Source: Bradyrhizobium sp. CCBAU 53340 (GTDB taxonomy: Bacteria > Pseudomonadota > Alphaproteobacteria > Rhizobiales > Xanthobacteraceae). Taken from it: a DNA stretch of 64,000 nucleotides. The stretch's first letter is position 1, and each line of letters begins with the position of its first letter. The notes below the pieces were generated by a model. That model was not told where the DNA came from and ran no database searches. It was given only the letters and a program-made list of their open reading frames with translations. Below, piece after piece: positions 47,971 through 56,899 of this stretch. The position numbers and the translations under genes are program-made. The stretch is taken from NCBI RefSeq assembly GCF_015291645.1, contig NZ_CP030055.1, positions 4,712,001 through 4,776,000 of the forward strand, in the 5' to 3' direction.

Positions 47971-48065
47971 TCGTAGGGTGGGCAAAAGCGAAGCGTGCCC
48001 ACGCACTTTTTGTGAACGAGAGAGATCGTGGGCACGGCGCTTGCGCGCCTTTGTCCACCCTACGA
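47971..48065. repeat. Palindromic repeat, family E
   Basis: A 95-bp element with arms TCGTAGGGTGGGCAAA and TTTGTCCACCCTACGA (one mismatch), and inner GTGCCCAC/GTGGGCAC pairing. It fills the space between the convergent LysR and TetR genes and could terminate both. Confidence 0.85.
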
Positions 48066-48073
48066 CGTCTTGC

Positions 48074-48694
48074 CTAATTCTGCTTCGCCTTCTTCGCAGG
48101 GGCGACCTTCGGCTCACGCTTCGCGCCCTCGAGCGCGCTGTCCTTGCCCGCCTTCAGCACTTCATCCGACAGCTCGCTGGAGCCCGCGATGCGCGCCAGC
48201 AGCATGGTGCCGGCCATCGTCGCCAGCGTCGCGATCGCCTGCTTGCGCGCAGCCTTGCGCGGCAGATTCGGAATAAAACCCGTCATCATCTCGACCATCT
48301 CGTCGAGCTTGCCGGCAAAGGCCTTGCGCGTCTTCGGGCTCTCCCGGGCGATTTCTGCACCGAGCGCAGGAATCGAGCAGCCATGGCCGGGATTGTCCCG
48401 GTGCAGCGTGGAAAGATAGGTCTCGACGATCTGGGTCAGCTGCTTCTCAGGGGGAAGCTGATCCGATTGCTTGCGCCAATGCTCCATCGAGCGATCCATG
48501 GCGTAGGCAAAGGCCTCGATCACCAGCGCCTCGCGGGAATCGAAATGCGCGTAAAAGCCGCCATGGGTCAGACCCGCCTCCTTCATGAGATCGGCAACAC
48601 CGATGCCATGGGCGCCCTTTTCGCGCAGGCGCACGGAGGCCTTCTTCACGATGCGGTCGTGGGTTTCCTGCTTGTGTTCCCGGGAATAGCGCAT
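48074..48694 (-). CDS. TetR-family transcriptional regulator
   Basis: A 206-residue repressor. The HTH is HDRIVKKASVRLREKGAHGIGVADLMKEAGLTHGGFYAHFDSREAL (over helices 1-4), followed by a TetR C-terminal domain with SIPALGAEIAR and a Lys-rich tail. It lies upstream of a thioesterase gene on the same strand and next to crotonase and thiolase genes, so acyl-CoA ligands are plausible. Its own promoter region has a GTCGGCCGAC palindrome and a GATATACGT core found again upstream of the thioesterase. Confidence 0.92.
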   Translation of the reverse strand: MRYSREHKQETHDRIVKKASVRLREKGAHGIGVADLMKEAGLTHGGFYAHFDSREALVIEAFAYAMDRSMEHWRKQSDQLPPEKQLTQIVETYLSTLHRDNPGHGCSIPALGAEIARESPKTRKAFAGKLDEMVEMMTGFIPNLPRKAARKQAIATLATMAGTMLLARIAGSSELSDEVLKAGKDSALEGAKREPKVAPAKKAKQN

Positions 48695-48740
48695 GCAGCT
48701 CTCATTGGATGTCAGAGGTCATCTCATAACACGTATATCG

Positions 48741-48750
48741 GTCGGCCGAC
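48741..48750. promoter_or_regulatory. Palindrome GTCGGCCGAC upstream of the TetR gene
   Basis: A perfect 10-bp palindrome 46 bp upstream of the TetR ATG. Read on the minus strand it is followed by CGATATACGTG, which shares GATATACGT with the site at 49305-49329. It may be part of the TetR autoregulatory site. Confidence 0.45.
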
Positions 48751-48753
48751 GCA

Positions 48754-49293
48754 TTAATTCGCGGTAAAATTGTTGCCGATCATGGAAAAGGTTGCAGTTG
48801 CATGGACTGCAAGTGCCCCCTTACCGTCGCGGACGAACCCTTCGGTGTAGCTGGTCTGACGCCCCAGCTTGATGATCTTGCCCTCGGCCGAAATCAGCCC
48901 TGACCGGACCGAAAGCGGACGCAGGAAAGTCATCTTCAGGTCGAGTGTCACCGACGACTGCCCGGCCTCCAGCCGGGTCGAAATGGCGCACCCCATGGCG
49001 GTGTCGAGGAGCGCGGCGGCGGTCGCCCCGTGCAGGAGGCCGATGGTATTTTCGAGGTCTTCGCGCGGCTCCAGTTCCATCACGATCCGGCCCGGCTCGA
49101 CCACGGCCATGACGAAGCCGATCAGTTTTGCGAAGGGCGGCGGCGGCAGCTGACCATCGCGGATGCCCAGCATGGCGTCCATGCCTGATAGCACCATGGC
49201 CACCTTCGCGACCGGCGCAGGGACCTGCCAATCGACCACGCGCTCGCGCCGCTGTGCGGACGACAACAAATCGAGTTGAGCGGATTCGGCCAT
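48754..49293 (-). CDS. PaaI-family thioesterase (hotdog fold)
   Basis: A 179-residue hotdog thioesterase, start ATG 49293, 6 nt after AAGGAG. The hotdog domain has the LLHGATAAALLDTAMGCAIS pattern (the His-Gly-Gly-like HGAT turn and the Asp in DTAMG used in catalysis) and QSSVTLDLKMTFLRPL. It should hydrolyse acyl-CoA, possibly of aromatic or medium-chain acids. It is divergent from the enoyl-CoA hydratase gene and upstream of the TetR gene; a 25-bp motif shared with the thiolase promoter lies just upstream. Confidence 0.9.
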   Translation of the reverse strand: MAESAQLDLLSSAQRRERVVDWQVPAPVAKVAMVLSGMDAMLGIRDGQLPPPPFAKLIGFVMAVVEPGRIVMELEPREDLENTIGLLHGATAAALLDTAMGCAISTRLEAGQSSVTLDLKMTFLRPLSVRSGLISAEGKIIKLGRQTSYTEGFVRDGKGALAVHATATFSMIGNNFTAN

Positions 49294-49304
49294 GAGGTCT
49301 CCTT

Positions 49305-49329
49305 TCATATGATATACGTCATACTATTC
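49305..49329. promoter_or_regulatory. 25-bp motif in the thioesterase/enoyl-CoA hydratase intergenic region
   Basis: Starts TCATATGATATACGT and ends CATACTATTC. It is identical in 20 of 25 positions to the site at 50298-50322 before the thiolase gene. The core GATATACGT also occurs in the TetR-gene promoter. A common regulator, most simply the local TetR protein, is inferred. Confidence 0.6.
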
Positions 49330-49445
49330 TGCGGACTTCGTGCTGGCAATACCGCCTCATCCGCTTGACAAGGGAGCCATTTCGGCCCGGAAGTGGTGTC
49401 GACTGGCGCGCCCTGCGCCTGTCCACGAAACCTTCGAGACATCCG

Positions 49446-50216
49446 ATGGAAATGCTCAACAACCACTGCGGCGTGACGCGCGATGCGCGCGGCGTCGTTC
49501 ATGTCGCCATCTGCAATGCCGGCTCGCTGAACATTCTGGGCTCGGCCGTGACCGACGCGGTGCGCGAAGGCCTGCAGAAGCTCGCCAAAGACCGCAGCAT
49601 CCGTGTCCTGGTGCTACGCGGCCAAAGCGAGAAGAGCATGATTGGTGGCGCCGACATCAAGGAGATGGCGAGGCTCGACCAGGCATCGGCCGAGGCCTTC
49701 ATCAGCCGCCTGCGCGATCTCTGCGAAGCCGTGCGCCAATTCCCCGCCCCCGTAATCGCGCGCATGCCGGGCTGGTGCCTCGGCGGCGGGTTAGAGGTGG
49801 CGGCTGCCTGTGATTTCCGCATCGCCGCGCAGGACGCGCATTTCGGCATGCCCGAGGTGCGCGTCGGCATTCCCTCGGTGATCCACGCCGCCCTTCTGCC
49901 GCGCCTGATCGGCTGGGCCCGCGCGCGCTGGCTGGTGATGACCGCAGAGAATATCGACGCACCGACGGCGCTGGCCTGGGGCCTCATCGACAAGGTCGCG
50001 CCGGCAGGCGGGCTGGATGACGAAATCGAGCATCTCGTGAAGGCGCTGCTCGAATGCGGCCCCGAAGCGCTGCGCGCGCAGAAGGCGCTGCTGCGGCAAT
50101 GGGAGGAGTTACCGCTGACGGAGTCGGTGAACCTCAGCGTCAAGGTGTTTGGCGAGTCGTTCCTGACGGACGAGCCGACGCGGCTGATGCAGGCGTTCGT
50201 GAACAGGAAGCGGTAG
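49446..50216 (+). CDS. Enoyl-CoA hydratase/isomerase-family protein
   Basis: A 256-residue crotonase-fold protein started at ATG 49446. The oxyanion segments are MIGGADIKEMARL and GWCLGGGLEVAAACDF; both acidic residues of hydratases are present (Glu in GGLEV, Glu in MPEVRVGIPS). It probably hydrates short enoyl-CoAs. Its promoter region includes the 25-bp motif at 49305-49329. A thiolase gene with a related site follows 127 bp downstream. Confidence 0.9.
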   Translation: MEMLNNHCGVTRDARGVVHVAICNAGSLNILGSAVTDAVREGLQKLAKDRSIRVLVLRGQSEKSMIGGADIKEMARLDQASAEAFISRLRDLCEAVRQFPAPVIARMPGWCLGGGLEVAAACDFRIAAQDAHFGMPEVRVGIPSVIHAALLPRLIGWARARWLVMTAENIDAPTALAWGLIDKVAPAGGLDDEIEHLVKALLECGPEALRAQKALLRQWEELPLTESVNLSVKVFGESFLTDEPTRLMQAFVNRKR

Positions 50217-50297
50217 ACCGCCTCCAATCGAACGACCCATTCTCACCCGACCACGACATTTTCTCATGCCGGGCGCGGTTGCATTTTTTGCGGCGCA

Positions 50298-50322
50298 TCA
50301 TATGATGAACATAATATTATTC
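50298..50322. promoter_or_regulatory. 25-bp motif upstream of the thiolase gene
   Basis: Starts TCATATGATGAACAT and ends AATATTATTC, with 20 of 25 positions identical to 49305-49329. It overlaps the palindromes CATCATATGATG-like and TAATATTA, and lies 21 bp before the ATG, so it could overlap the promoter. Confidence 0.6.
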
Positions 50323-50342
50323 ATCATCACAGGGAGTTTGTC

Positions 50343-51539
50343 ATGGCCGAAACCGCCGATCCCGTCGTCATCGTCTCCGCCGCCCGCACCCCGCTCGGCC
50401 GCTTCATGGGCGAGTTGTCGCCGCTTGCCGCGCACAAGCTCGGATCGCATGTGATCGGTGCCGCGCTGGAACGCGCCAAGCTCGCCCCCGAGAAAGTGGA
50501 CGAGGTCTTCATGGGCTGCGTTCTGCCGGCCGGCCAGGGCCAAGCGCCGGCACGCCAGGCCGCGCGCGCGGCCGGCCTGCCCGATGCGACCGGTGCAACT
50601 ACAGTCAACAAGGTCTGCGGTTCCGGCATGAAAGCAACGATGCTGGCCCACGACATCATTCGCGCCGGCTCGGCCGAGATCGTCGTGTCCGGCGGCATGG
50701 AGAGCATGAGCAACGCGCCCTATCTGCTGGCGAAGGCGCGCGGCGGCTACCGCGCCGGCCATGACCGCATCATCGATCACATGATGATGGACGGATTGGA
50801 GGACGCCTACGAGACCGGCCGTTCCATGGGCGATTTCGGCGAAGCGACGGCCGAAGCTTACCAGTTCACCCGCAAGGACCAGGACGCCTATGCAATGGAG
50901 ACGCTGAGCCGCGCCCGCAAGGCGGTCGAGGGCGGTGCATTCAAGGCCGAGATCGCGCCGATCACGTTGACCGAAAAAGCAGGCCCGCGCGTCATCGCCA
51001 ATGACGAGCATCCGCTGAAGGTTGATCCCGCCAAGATCCCCGGACTGAAACCGGCGTTCCGCGCCAATGGCACCATTACGCCGGCCGCCTCCTCCGCCAA
51101 CGCCGACGGCGCCGCTGCACTGGTGCTGACCAAGCGCTCGCTCGCCGATCGCAACGGCCTTCCTGCTCTCGCCGAGATCAAGGGGCACGCCACCCACAGC
51201 CAGGAGCCGCAATGGTTCACCACGGCGCCGATCCCAGCGATCCGCAAGCTGCTGGACAAGGTCGGCTGGAGCGCAGGCGATGTCGATCTGTTCGAGATCA
51301 ACGAGGCCTTTGCCGTGGTGGCGATGGCCGCACAGCGCGATCTCGGGATCCCGCGCGACAAGCTCAACATCAATGGCGGCGCCTGCGCGCTCGGTCATCC
51401 CATCGGCGCCACCGGTGCACGGCTGATCGTGACGCTGCTGCATGCGCTCGAGGCCAATAACCTCAAGCGCGGCGTGGCGGCGCTCTGCATCGGCGGCGGC
51501 GAGGCCACGGCGATCGCGGTCGAGCGCCTCGCACACTAA
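50343..51539 (+). CDS. Acetyl-CoA C-acyltransferase (thiolase)
   Basis: A 398-residue biosynthetic/degradative thiolase. The nucleophile Cys is in TTVNKVCGSGMKA, with GGMESMSNAPYLL, the substrate loop ANADGAAALVL, His in EINEAFAVV and the second Cys in NINGGACALGHPIGATGAR. It condenses or cleaves acetoacetyl-CoA or longer 3-ketoacyl-CoA; the exact chain length is uncertain. GGGAG precedes ATG 50343. A perfect hairpin follows the stop. Confidence 0.95.
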   Translation: MAETADPVVIVSAARTPLGRFMGELSPLAAHKLGSHVIGAALERAKLAPEKVDEVFMGCVLPAGQGQAPARQAARAAGLPDATGATTVNKVCGSGMKATMLAHDIIRAGSAEIVVSGGMESMSNAPYLLAKARGGYRAGHDRIIDHMMMDGLEDAYETGRSMGDFGEATAEAYQFTRKDQDAYAMETLSRARKAVEGGAFKAEIAPITLTEKAGPRVIANDEHPLKVDPAKIPGLKPAFRANGTITPAASSANADGAAALVLTKRSLADRNGLPALAEIKGHATHSQEPQWFTTAPIPAIRKLLDKVGWSAGDVDLFEINEAFAVVAMAAQRDLGIPRDKLNINGGACALGHPIGATGARLIVTLLHALEANNLKRGVAALCIGGGEATAIAVERLAH

Positions 51540-51561
51540 CCACAGCAACGTCCGAAATTGA

Positions 51562-51587
51562 GGGAAGTCTGTCATTTCAGACTTCCC
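51562..51587. terminator. Hairpin GGGAAGTCTG-N6-CAGACTTCCC after the thiolase gene
   Basis: A perfect 10-bp stem with a 6-nt loop, 22 bp after the thiolase stop. No T run follows, so it may terminate weakly, protect the mRNA or act as an operator for the MFS gene downstream. Confidence 0.55.
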
Positions 51588-51653
51588 GCTTCCGTGCCAG
51601 ACTGCAACAATGACGCGGGTGTTTCGGAGCCCGCCAACCCGGATTGATGAGCA

Positions 51654-52949
51654 ATGATTTCGAACTGGCTTTCGGCCGCGCTCGGCCGTCGCAACATCCA
51701 TTACGGTTGGGTGATGGTGGGCGTGACCTTCTTCGCCGCCCTGATCAGCGCCGGCACGGTGGGCGCGCCCGGCGTGTTCATCGTTCCGCTTCAGAAGGAG
51801 TTCGGCTGGAGCACGGCCGAAATCTCCTCCGCGCTCTCGATCCGCTTCATCCTGTTCGGGTTGATGGCACCGTTCGCGGCCGCCCTGCTCAACCGCTATG
51901 GCCTGCGCAATGTCACGTTGACGGCGCAGCTGATCGTCGTCTCCGCGCTGGTGCTGTCGCTCGGCATGACGCAGGTCTGGCAATTGGTAGCGCTCTGGGG
52001 CGTGGTGATCGGCATCGGCACCGGCATGACGGCGCTGGTGCTGGGCGCCACCATCGCGACGCGCTGGTTCGCCGCGCGCCGCGGCCTCGTCATCGGCATC
52101 ATGACCGCGAGCGTTGCGACCGGCCAACTCGTGTTCCTGCCTTTGCTGGCAAGCCTGACCGAACGATTTGGCTGGCGGCTGGCGCTCGGCTTCGTCTGCA
52201 TCATGCTCGGCGTTTCCGCGACGGCGGTCCTGCTCGTCATGCGCGACCGGCCAAGCGATGTGGGCCTGCGCCCGTTCGGCGACGAAGGCACCGAGCCCCT
52301 GCCCGCGCCGCCCGCGAGCCACGGTTCGATCACATCAGTCGCCCTCGGCACGCTGCGCGACGCCTCGAAGTCGAGCGCGTTCTGGATCCTGTTTGCGACC
52401 TTCTTCGTCTGCGGCGCTTCGACCAACGGCCTCGTGCAGGTGCACCTGATCCCGATGTGCCTCGATTTCGGCATTCCGCAGGTGCAGGCAGCGAGCCTTT
52501 TGGCGGCGATGGGCATCTTCGACTTCTTCGGCACCATCATGTCGGGCTGGCTGTCGGACCGCTATGACAACCGCTACCTCCTGTTCTGGTACTACGCCCT
52601 GCGCGGGCTCTCGCTGATCTTCCTGCCCTTCAGCGATTTCTCGTTCTATGGCCTGTCGATCTTCGCGATGTTCTACGGCCTCGACTGGATCGCGACCGTG
52701 CCGCCCACAGTGCGGCTGACCGCGCAGAAATTCGGCCCCGAACGCGCCAATCTGGTGTTCGGCTGGATCTTTGCCGGCCATCAGCTCGGTGCCGGCACCG
52801 CCGCTTTTGGCGCGGGCCTGTCGCGCACGTTGCTGCAGAGCTATCTGCCCGCCTTCTTCGTCGCCGGCGCGCTCTGCGTGTTCGCCTCGTTGATCGTGCT
52901 GGCGCTGTCGCGGCAGCCGAAGCCGCAGACAAAGCCCGCGATGGCCTAG
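51654..52949 (+). CDS. MFS transporter, monocarboxylate-like
   Basis: A 431-residue transporter with about twelve helices. The first, WVMVGVTFFAALISAGT, is followed by the loop motif FAAALLNRYGLRN, and helices 4-5 have VIGIGTGMTALVLG and IGIMTASVATGQLV; the second half has GWLSDRYDNRYLL. The style resembles the monocarboxylate/oxalate branch like the gene at 1408. It lies between acyl-CoA genes and a FAD-linked hydroxyacid dehydrogenase, so an organic acid is a likely cargo. Confidence 0.87.
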   Translation: MISNWLSAALGRRNIHYGWVMVGVTFFAALISAGTVGAPGVFIVPLQKEFGWSTAEISSALSIRFILFGLMAPFAAALLNRYGLRNVTLTAQLIVVSALVLSLGMTQVWQLVALWGVVIGIGTGMTALVLGATIATRWFAARRGLVIGIMTASVATGQLVFLPLLASLTERFGWRLALGFVCIMLGVSATAVLLVMRDRPSDVGLRPFGDEGTEPLPAPPASHGSITSVALGTLRDASKSSAFWILFATFFVCGASTNGLVQVHLIPMCLDFGIPQVQAASLLAAMGIFDFFGTIMSGWLSDRYDNRYLLFWYYALRGLSLIFLPFSDFSFYGLSIFAMFYGLDWIATVPPTVRLTAQKFGPERANLVFGWIFAGHQLGAGTAAFGAGLSRTLLQSYLPAFFVAGALCVFASLIVLALSRQPKPQTKPAMA

Positions 52950-52964
52950 TACCTGGTCGTGGTG

Positions 52965-52991
52965 GTGACGCCGAACGCTGCGGCGTCACCG
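52965..52991. terminator. Hairpin GGTGACGCC-N9-GGCGTCACC after the MFS gene
   Basis: A perfect 9-bp stem with a 9-nt loop, 16 bp after the MFS stop. It lacks a T run. A terminator role is possible, a regulatory one cannot be excluded. Confidence 0.45.
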
Positions 52992-53174
52992 ATCCGCGCG
53001 CGCCTCCTGGGTCCGGGCAGCCGCAAGACGTTGGCGAAAATGTTGAGAGACGTTGGCGGAATTTGTGCTGGCGTTACCGATATTGCCGTTAGACTTCGCG
53101 GTCCAAACGTGGACAATGCGACCTCAAGCGCTTCGCGCGCGCAGTGCACACCAAGATGCGCCAGGGGAAACAAA

Positions 53175-54650
53175 ATGCCGACTGCCTTCCCGTCGCCCAT
53201 ACCCGCCATTCCGACCGTCCCCTTGACCGTCCAGCTACGCGATGCGTTGCGCGCGATCGTGGGCGAAAAGGGCATGATCGAGGACGATCACGGCATGCAG
53301 CCGTTCGTGACCGACTGGCGAGGATTGCTGTTTGGCGGCGCCGGTGCTGTCGTTCGCCCTGGCAGCACCGCGGAAGTCTCGCAAGTGGTCCGGCTCTGCC
53401 ATGAGCATGGTGTCGCGATCGTGCCGCAGGGCGGCAACACTGGCCTGATGGGCGGCGCCACGCCCTGGCCTGCACACACCGGCATTGTGCTGTCGCTCGG
53501 CCGGATGAACCGCGTGCTCGACGTCGATCCCGTCGGCTATGCGATGACGGTCGAGGCCGGCTGCGTTTTGCAGACGCTTCAGGAGACCGCGGCCGCACAC
53601 GACAGGTTTCTGCCGCTCAGCCTTGGCGCCCAGGGCTCCTGCATGATCGGCGGAAATCTGTCGACCAATGCCGGCGGCGTGCAGGTGCTGCGCTACGGCA
53701 ATGCGCGCAATCTCGTGCTCGGGCTCGAAGTCGTGCTGCCCAACGGCGATGTCTGGAATGGACTGCGTGCGCTCAAGAAGGACAACACCGGCTACGACCT
53801 CAAGCACCTCTTCATGGGCGCCGAGGGGACGCTGGGCATCATCACCAAGGCGGTTCTCAAGCTGTGGCCGGCGCCGAAGGACGTCTGCACGGCCTGGCTC
53901 GCCGTCCGCGATCCCCGCGCGGCGCTGGAGATCCTCTCCGAGGCGCATGCCGCGTCCGAGGACAATGTCGGCTCCTGCGAGCTCTTGAGCCGCGCAGCCG
54001 TCGATCTCGTGATGCGCCACATTCCCGGTGTCCAGGATCCGCTCAGAGCGGATACGCCGTGGTACCTGCTGCTTGAATGGTCGTCCTCGCGCCCCCGGCA
54101 GGACGGGGCCTATGGCATGTCGGAGAAGCTGGAGCAATTTCTCGCCGATCAACTCGAGGCTGGGCGCGTGCTGGATGCGGCGATCGCGCAGACCGTCAGC
54201 CAGTCGCGCAACATGTGGCGCATCCGGGAAGCCATGGCCGAGGCCTCGCGCGCCGAGGGACCGGGGATCAGCTATGACGTGTCGGTGGCGATCTCCAAAA
54301 TTCCTGACTTCATCGACAAGGGGCTCAAGGCCGCACTCGAGATCCTCCCGAGCATTCGCCCCTATCCGCTCGGACATATCGGCGACGGCAATCTGCATTT
54401 CTCGTTCATGGGGCCCATCGGCATGGATCAGCAGGCGCTGAACCAGTACACCGCCGCGATTACGCGGGCCGTGAACGATCTCATCACCGCCATGGGCGGC
54501 TCGATCTCGGCGGAACACGGCATCGGCATCGAAAAGCTCGACGAGCTCAGCCACTACCGCTCCAAGACCGAGCTCGACATCATGCGCACTATCAAGCGCG
54601 CGCTCGATCCGCAGAACATCATGAACCCGGGCAAGGTGCTGCGGGTGTGA
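53175..54650 (+). CDS. FAD-linked D-2-hydroxyacid dehydrogenase (GlcD/D2HGDH family)
   Basis: A 491-residue flavoenzyme. I start at ATG 53175; the upstream frame lacks conserved sequence. The FAD-binding-4 domain has VAIVPQGGNTGLMGGATP, GGNLSTNAGGVQVLRYGNARNLVLGLEVVLPNGD (spread over residues about 165-200) and HLFMGAEGTLGIIT. The C-terminal domain has the metal-site HIGDGNLHFSF and SAEHGIGIEKLDEL. It oxidises a D-2-hydroxyacid such as D-lactate, D-2-hydroxyglutarate or glycolate. It is 26 bp convergent with the next gene. Confidence 0.92.
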   Translation: MPTAFPSPIPAIPTVPLTVQLRDALRAIVGEKGMIEDDHGMQPFVTDWRGLLFGGAGAVVRPGSTAEVSQVVRLCHEHGVAIVPQGGNTGLMGGATPWPAHTGIVLSLGRMNRVLDVDPVGYAMTVEAGCVLQTLQETAAAHDRFLPLSLGAQGSCMIGGNLSTNAGGVQVLRYGNARNLVLGLEVVLPNGDVWNGLRALKKDNTGYDLKHLFMGAEGTLGIITKAVLKLWPAPKDVCTAWLAVRDPRAALEILSEAHAASEDNVGSCELLSRAAVDLVMRHIPGVQDPLRADTPWYLLLEWSSSRPRQDGAYGMSEKLEQFLADQLEAGRVLDAAIAQTVSQSRNMWRIREAMAEASRAEGPGISYDVSVAISKIPDFIDKGLKAALEILPSIRPYPLGHIGDGNLHFSFMGPIGMDQQALNQYTAAITRAVNDLITAMGGSISAEHGIGIEKLDELSHYRSKTELDIMRTIKRALDPQNIMNPGKVLRV

Positions 54651-54676
54651 CGATGCCGGACACCCGCAGCGCCTTT

Positions 54677-55213
54677 TCAGCCGCGCGGGTTGACGACGGT
54701 GTAGCCCCGCAGCGAACGCGCATGCATGCGCGTGGCGTGACCGCCCGAATTGGCGTCATACGCCATCCACATGTCGCCACCGAGGGGCTGCTCCAGCACG
54801 AAGACATGTCCATGCCGCGCCGCGACCATTCCTGGTGCCGGTGCCGCGCGCGGAAAACGCAGCCAGTTGGATGCGAGATTCAATTCCGGCACGACATGGC
54901 CGAACACGCGGATCGCCGCGCCGCAGCCGCAGAAGGACGATGGGCAACCGGCCGGCCGGCCGCCGACGACGCGATCTCCGGTGACGCTGATCATGGTGGC
55001 GGCGTAACCCGCGTCGGTCGCCGTCATCTGTGTCGTCCGATAGGCCTGTAATGACGGCCTCGGAGCCCGCTCGCGGCGCGTCTGCGCGTACGAGAAATCG
55101 CACGGCATGGTGACATTACACTCAGGCGCCTGAAGACTCCGATAGGGCCGCGCTTCCGCGGCAATAGAGCTGGCGGCAATAGCGAGACACGCAGAAACAA
55201 CTTGCTTGATCAT
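54677..55213 (-). CDS. Secreted Cys-rich protein with conserved GCPSSFCGCG motif, function unknown
   Basis: A 178-residue exported protein. A signal peptide fills residues 1-20 (MIKQVVSACLAIAASSIAAE). The mature part has a Pro/Arg-rich stretch and a conserved core GRPAGCPSSFCGCGAAIRVFG, then HVFVLEQ and AYDANSGGHATRMHARSL. The Cys and later His/Asn residues are arranged in a way that could suit a papain- or CHAP-like fold, but I cannot confirm that. Similar proteins are common in Bradyrhizobium. The earlier in-frame Met at 55330 is rejected because the signal peptide begins at 55213. Confidence 0.75.
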   Translation of the reverse strand: MIKQVVSACLAIAASSIAAEARPYRSLQAPECNVTMPCDFSYAQTRRERAPRPSLQAYRTTQMTATDAGYAATMISVTGDRVVGGRPAGCPSSFCGCGAAIRVFGHVVPELNLASNWLRFPRAAPAPGMVAARHGHVFVLEQPLGGDMWMAYDANSGGHATRMHARSLRGYTVVNPRG

Positions 55214-55339
55214 TGCAGGACTCTGGGTTGGAGGGTCCTGCCCCGACCAGCAACAACCAATATTGATTTGGCTGAAATGCGCCTGAAGAACGGCAGAAAA
55301 AGGTGCGCGATTAACCTGAGTTAACTTCACAGCTCCGCC

Positions 55340-56899
55340 TCACGGCCGGATCGTCATGTTCTCCGGCGGCCCCGCTTTCCGCAGCGGCTCGGCGAGACGC
55401 GCGAACTCGCAGAGCAGCGAGCGCGTCTTGCGGGGATCGATGATCTCCTCGACCCAGAATTTTTCGGCCGAGCGGAACGGCGAACGCAGCTTGTTGAGAC
55501 GCTCCTCGATCTCTTTCAGCTTCGCCGCCTTGTCTTCGGCCGCATCGATGTCAGCGCGGTAGGCGGCCTCGATGCCGCCCTCGAGCGGCAGCGAGCCCCA
55601 ATAGGCCGACGGCCAGGCGTAGCGGATCGAGAAGCGGTCGGCGGGCTGGTGCACGACGCCGGCCACACCAAAAGCGTTGCGCAGGATCACGGTGCACCAG
55701 GGCACGGTGGTCTGGTTGACCGCGGCCATGGCGCGGACGCCGTGGCGGATGGTGGCCGCCTTCTCGGCATCGAGGCCGATCATGAAGCCCGGGCAATCCA
55801 TGAGATAGACGATCGGCAGATGGAAGGTCTCGGCGAAGTCGACCCAGCGCACCACCTTCTGGCAGGCATCCGCCGTCCAGGAGCCGCCATAGTGGAAGCT
55901 GTCGCTGGCGAGCAGCATCACCGCCCTGCCCTCGAGCCGCGCGAGGCCGACGATGATGGGCTTGCCAAAATTGCTGGCGACCTCGAAGAACGAGCCCTTG
56001 TCGACGACAGACTCGATGATCGGCCTGACCTTGTAGACCTGCTTGCGGTTGCGCGGCACCGCTTTCATCAGCGCTTCTTCCGTGCGCTCCGGATTGTCGA
56101 TGCAAGGCAGGGTCGGCGGCAGCTCGTAGACCGACGGCGGCAGGTACGAAAGAAAGCGCCGCGCATAGGCGAACGCCTCTTCCTCCGTGTCGACGGCATG
56201 GTCCACCGCGCCGGCGCGGGTCTGAATATCAGCGCCGCCGAGTTCTTCCTTCGAGAGATTCTGGCCCAGCGCCTTCACCACAGGTGGCCCCGCAACGAAC
56301 ATCGCGGATTTCCGCGTCATGATCGAATAGTGGCTGGCGGCAAGACGCGCGGCCCCTAAGCCCGCAACCGAGCCGAGGCCAAGCGCGATCACCGGCACGC
56401 GCGAGAGGTTCTCCGTCGTGAAGCGATACCAGCGCGTGCCGCCGATGCCGCCAGGCAGGTTCGCCGCTCCCTTGGTCTCGATGGTCTTGACCGAGCCGCC
56501 CCCGCCGGAGCCTTCGATGATGCGGATGATGGGCAGACGGAAGTCGTGCGCCATCTCCTCCGCCATCAAAGGCTTTGCCGAGATCGACGCATCCGCCGAG
56601 CCGCCGCGCACGGTGAAATCGTCGCCGACGACGACCACGGTGCGGCCGTCGACCCGTGCGCGGCCGAACACGCAGTTCGCCGGCGTCACAGTCTTCAGCT
56701 CGCCTTTGGGATCGTACTCACCGATGCCGGAGACGGCACCGATCTCGTGGAAGCTACCCTTGTCGATCAGTCTGTCGATGCGTTCCCGAACAGTCAGCCG
56801 GCCCTGGTCATGCTGTCGCTTGACCTTGTCAACGCCGCCCATCTCCCGCGCGAAGGCTTCGCGCCGGGCGAGCTCGTCGAGTTCCGGCTTCCAGTTCAT
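55340..56899 (-). CDS. Acyl-CoA carboxylase carboxyltransferase (beta-type) subunit
   Basis: A 519-residue carboxyltransferase of the propionyl/methylcrotonyl/acyl-CoA carboxylase family with both N and C subdomains (GRLTVRERIDRLIDKGSFHE; GGSADASISAKPLMAEE; then VVDKGSFFEVASNFGKPIIVGLARL over two lines, PGFMIGLDAE and GIEAAYRADIDAAED). It transfers CO2 from biotin to an acyl-CoA. A biotin carrier gene lies at 57899, but no biotin carboxylase is in the window. Its start, with GGAGGGAG, is inside the upstream IclR gene (71-nt overlap). Confidence 0.9.
   Translation of the reverse strand: MNWKPELDELARREAFAREMGGVDKVKRQHDQGRLTVRERIDRLIDKGSFHEIGAVSGIGEYDPKGELKTVTPANCVFGRARVDGRTVVVVGDDFTVRGGSADASISAKPLMAEEMAHDFRLPIIRIIEGSGGGGSVKTIETKGAANLPGGIGGTRWYRFTTENLSRVPVIALGLGSVAGLGAARLAASHYSIMTRKSAMFVAGPPVVKALGQNLSKEELGGADIQTRAGAVDHAVDTEEEAFAYARRFLSYLPPSVYELPPTLPCIDNPERTEEALMKAVPRNRKQVYKVRPIIESVVDKGSFFEVASNFGKPIIVGLARLEGRAVMLLASDSFHYGGSWTADACQKVVRWVDFAETFHLPIVYLMDCPGFMIGLDAEKAATIRHGVRAMAAVNQTTVPWCTVILRNAFGVAGVVHQPADRFSIRYAWPSAYWGSLPLEGGIEAAYRADIDAAEDKAAKLKEIEERLNKLRSPFRSAEKFWVEEIIDPRKTRSLLCEFARLAEPLRKAGPPENMTIRP

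Noticed and set aside
50298..52322. 674-codon minus-strand open frame opposite thiolase and MFS genes
   Set aside because: It is antisense to two genes with clear catalytic or membrane motifs, with no domain of its own.
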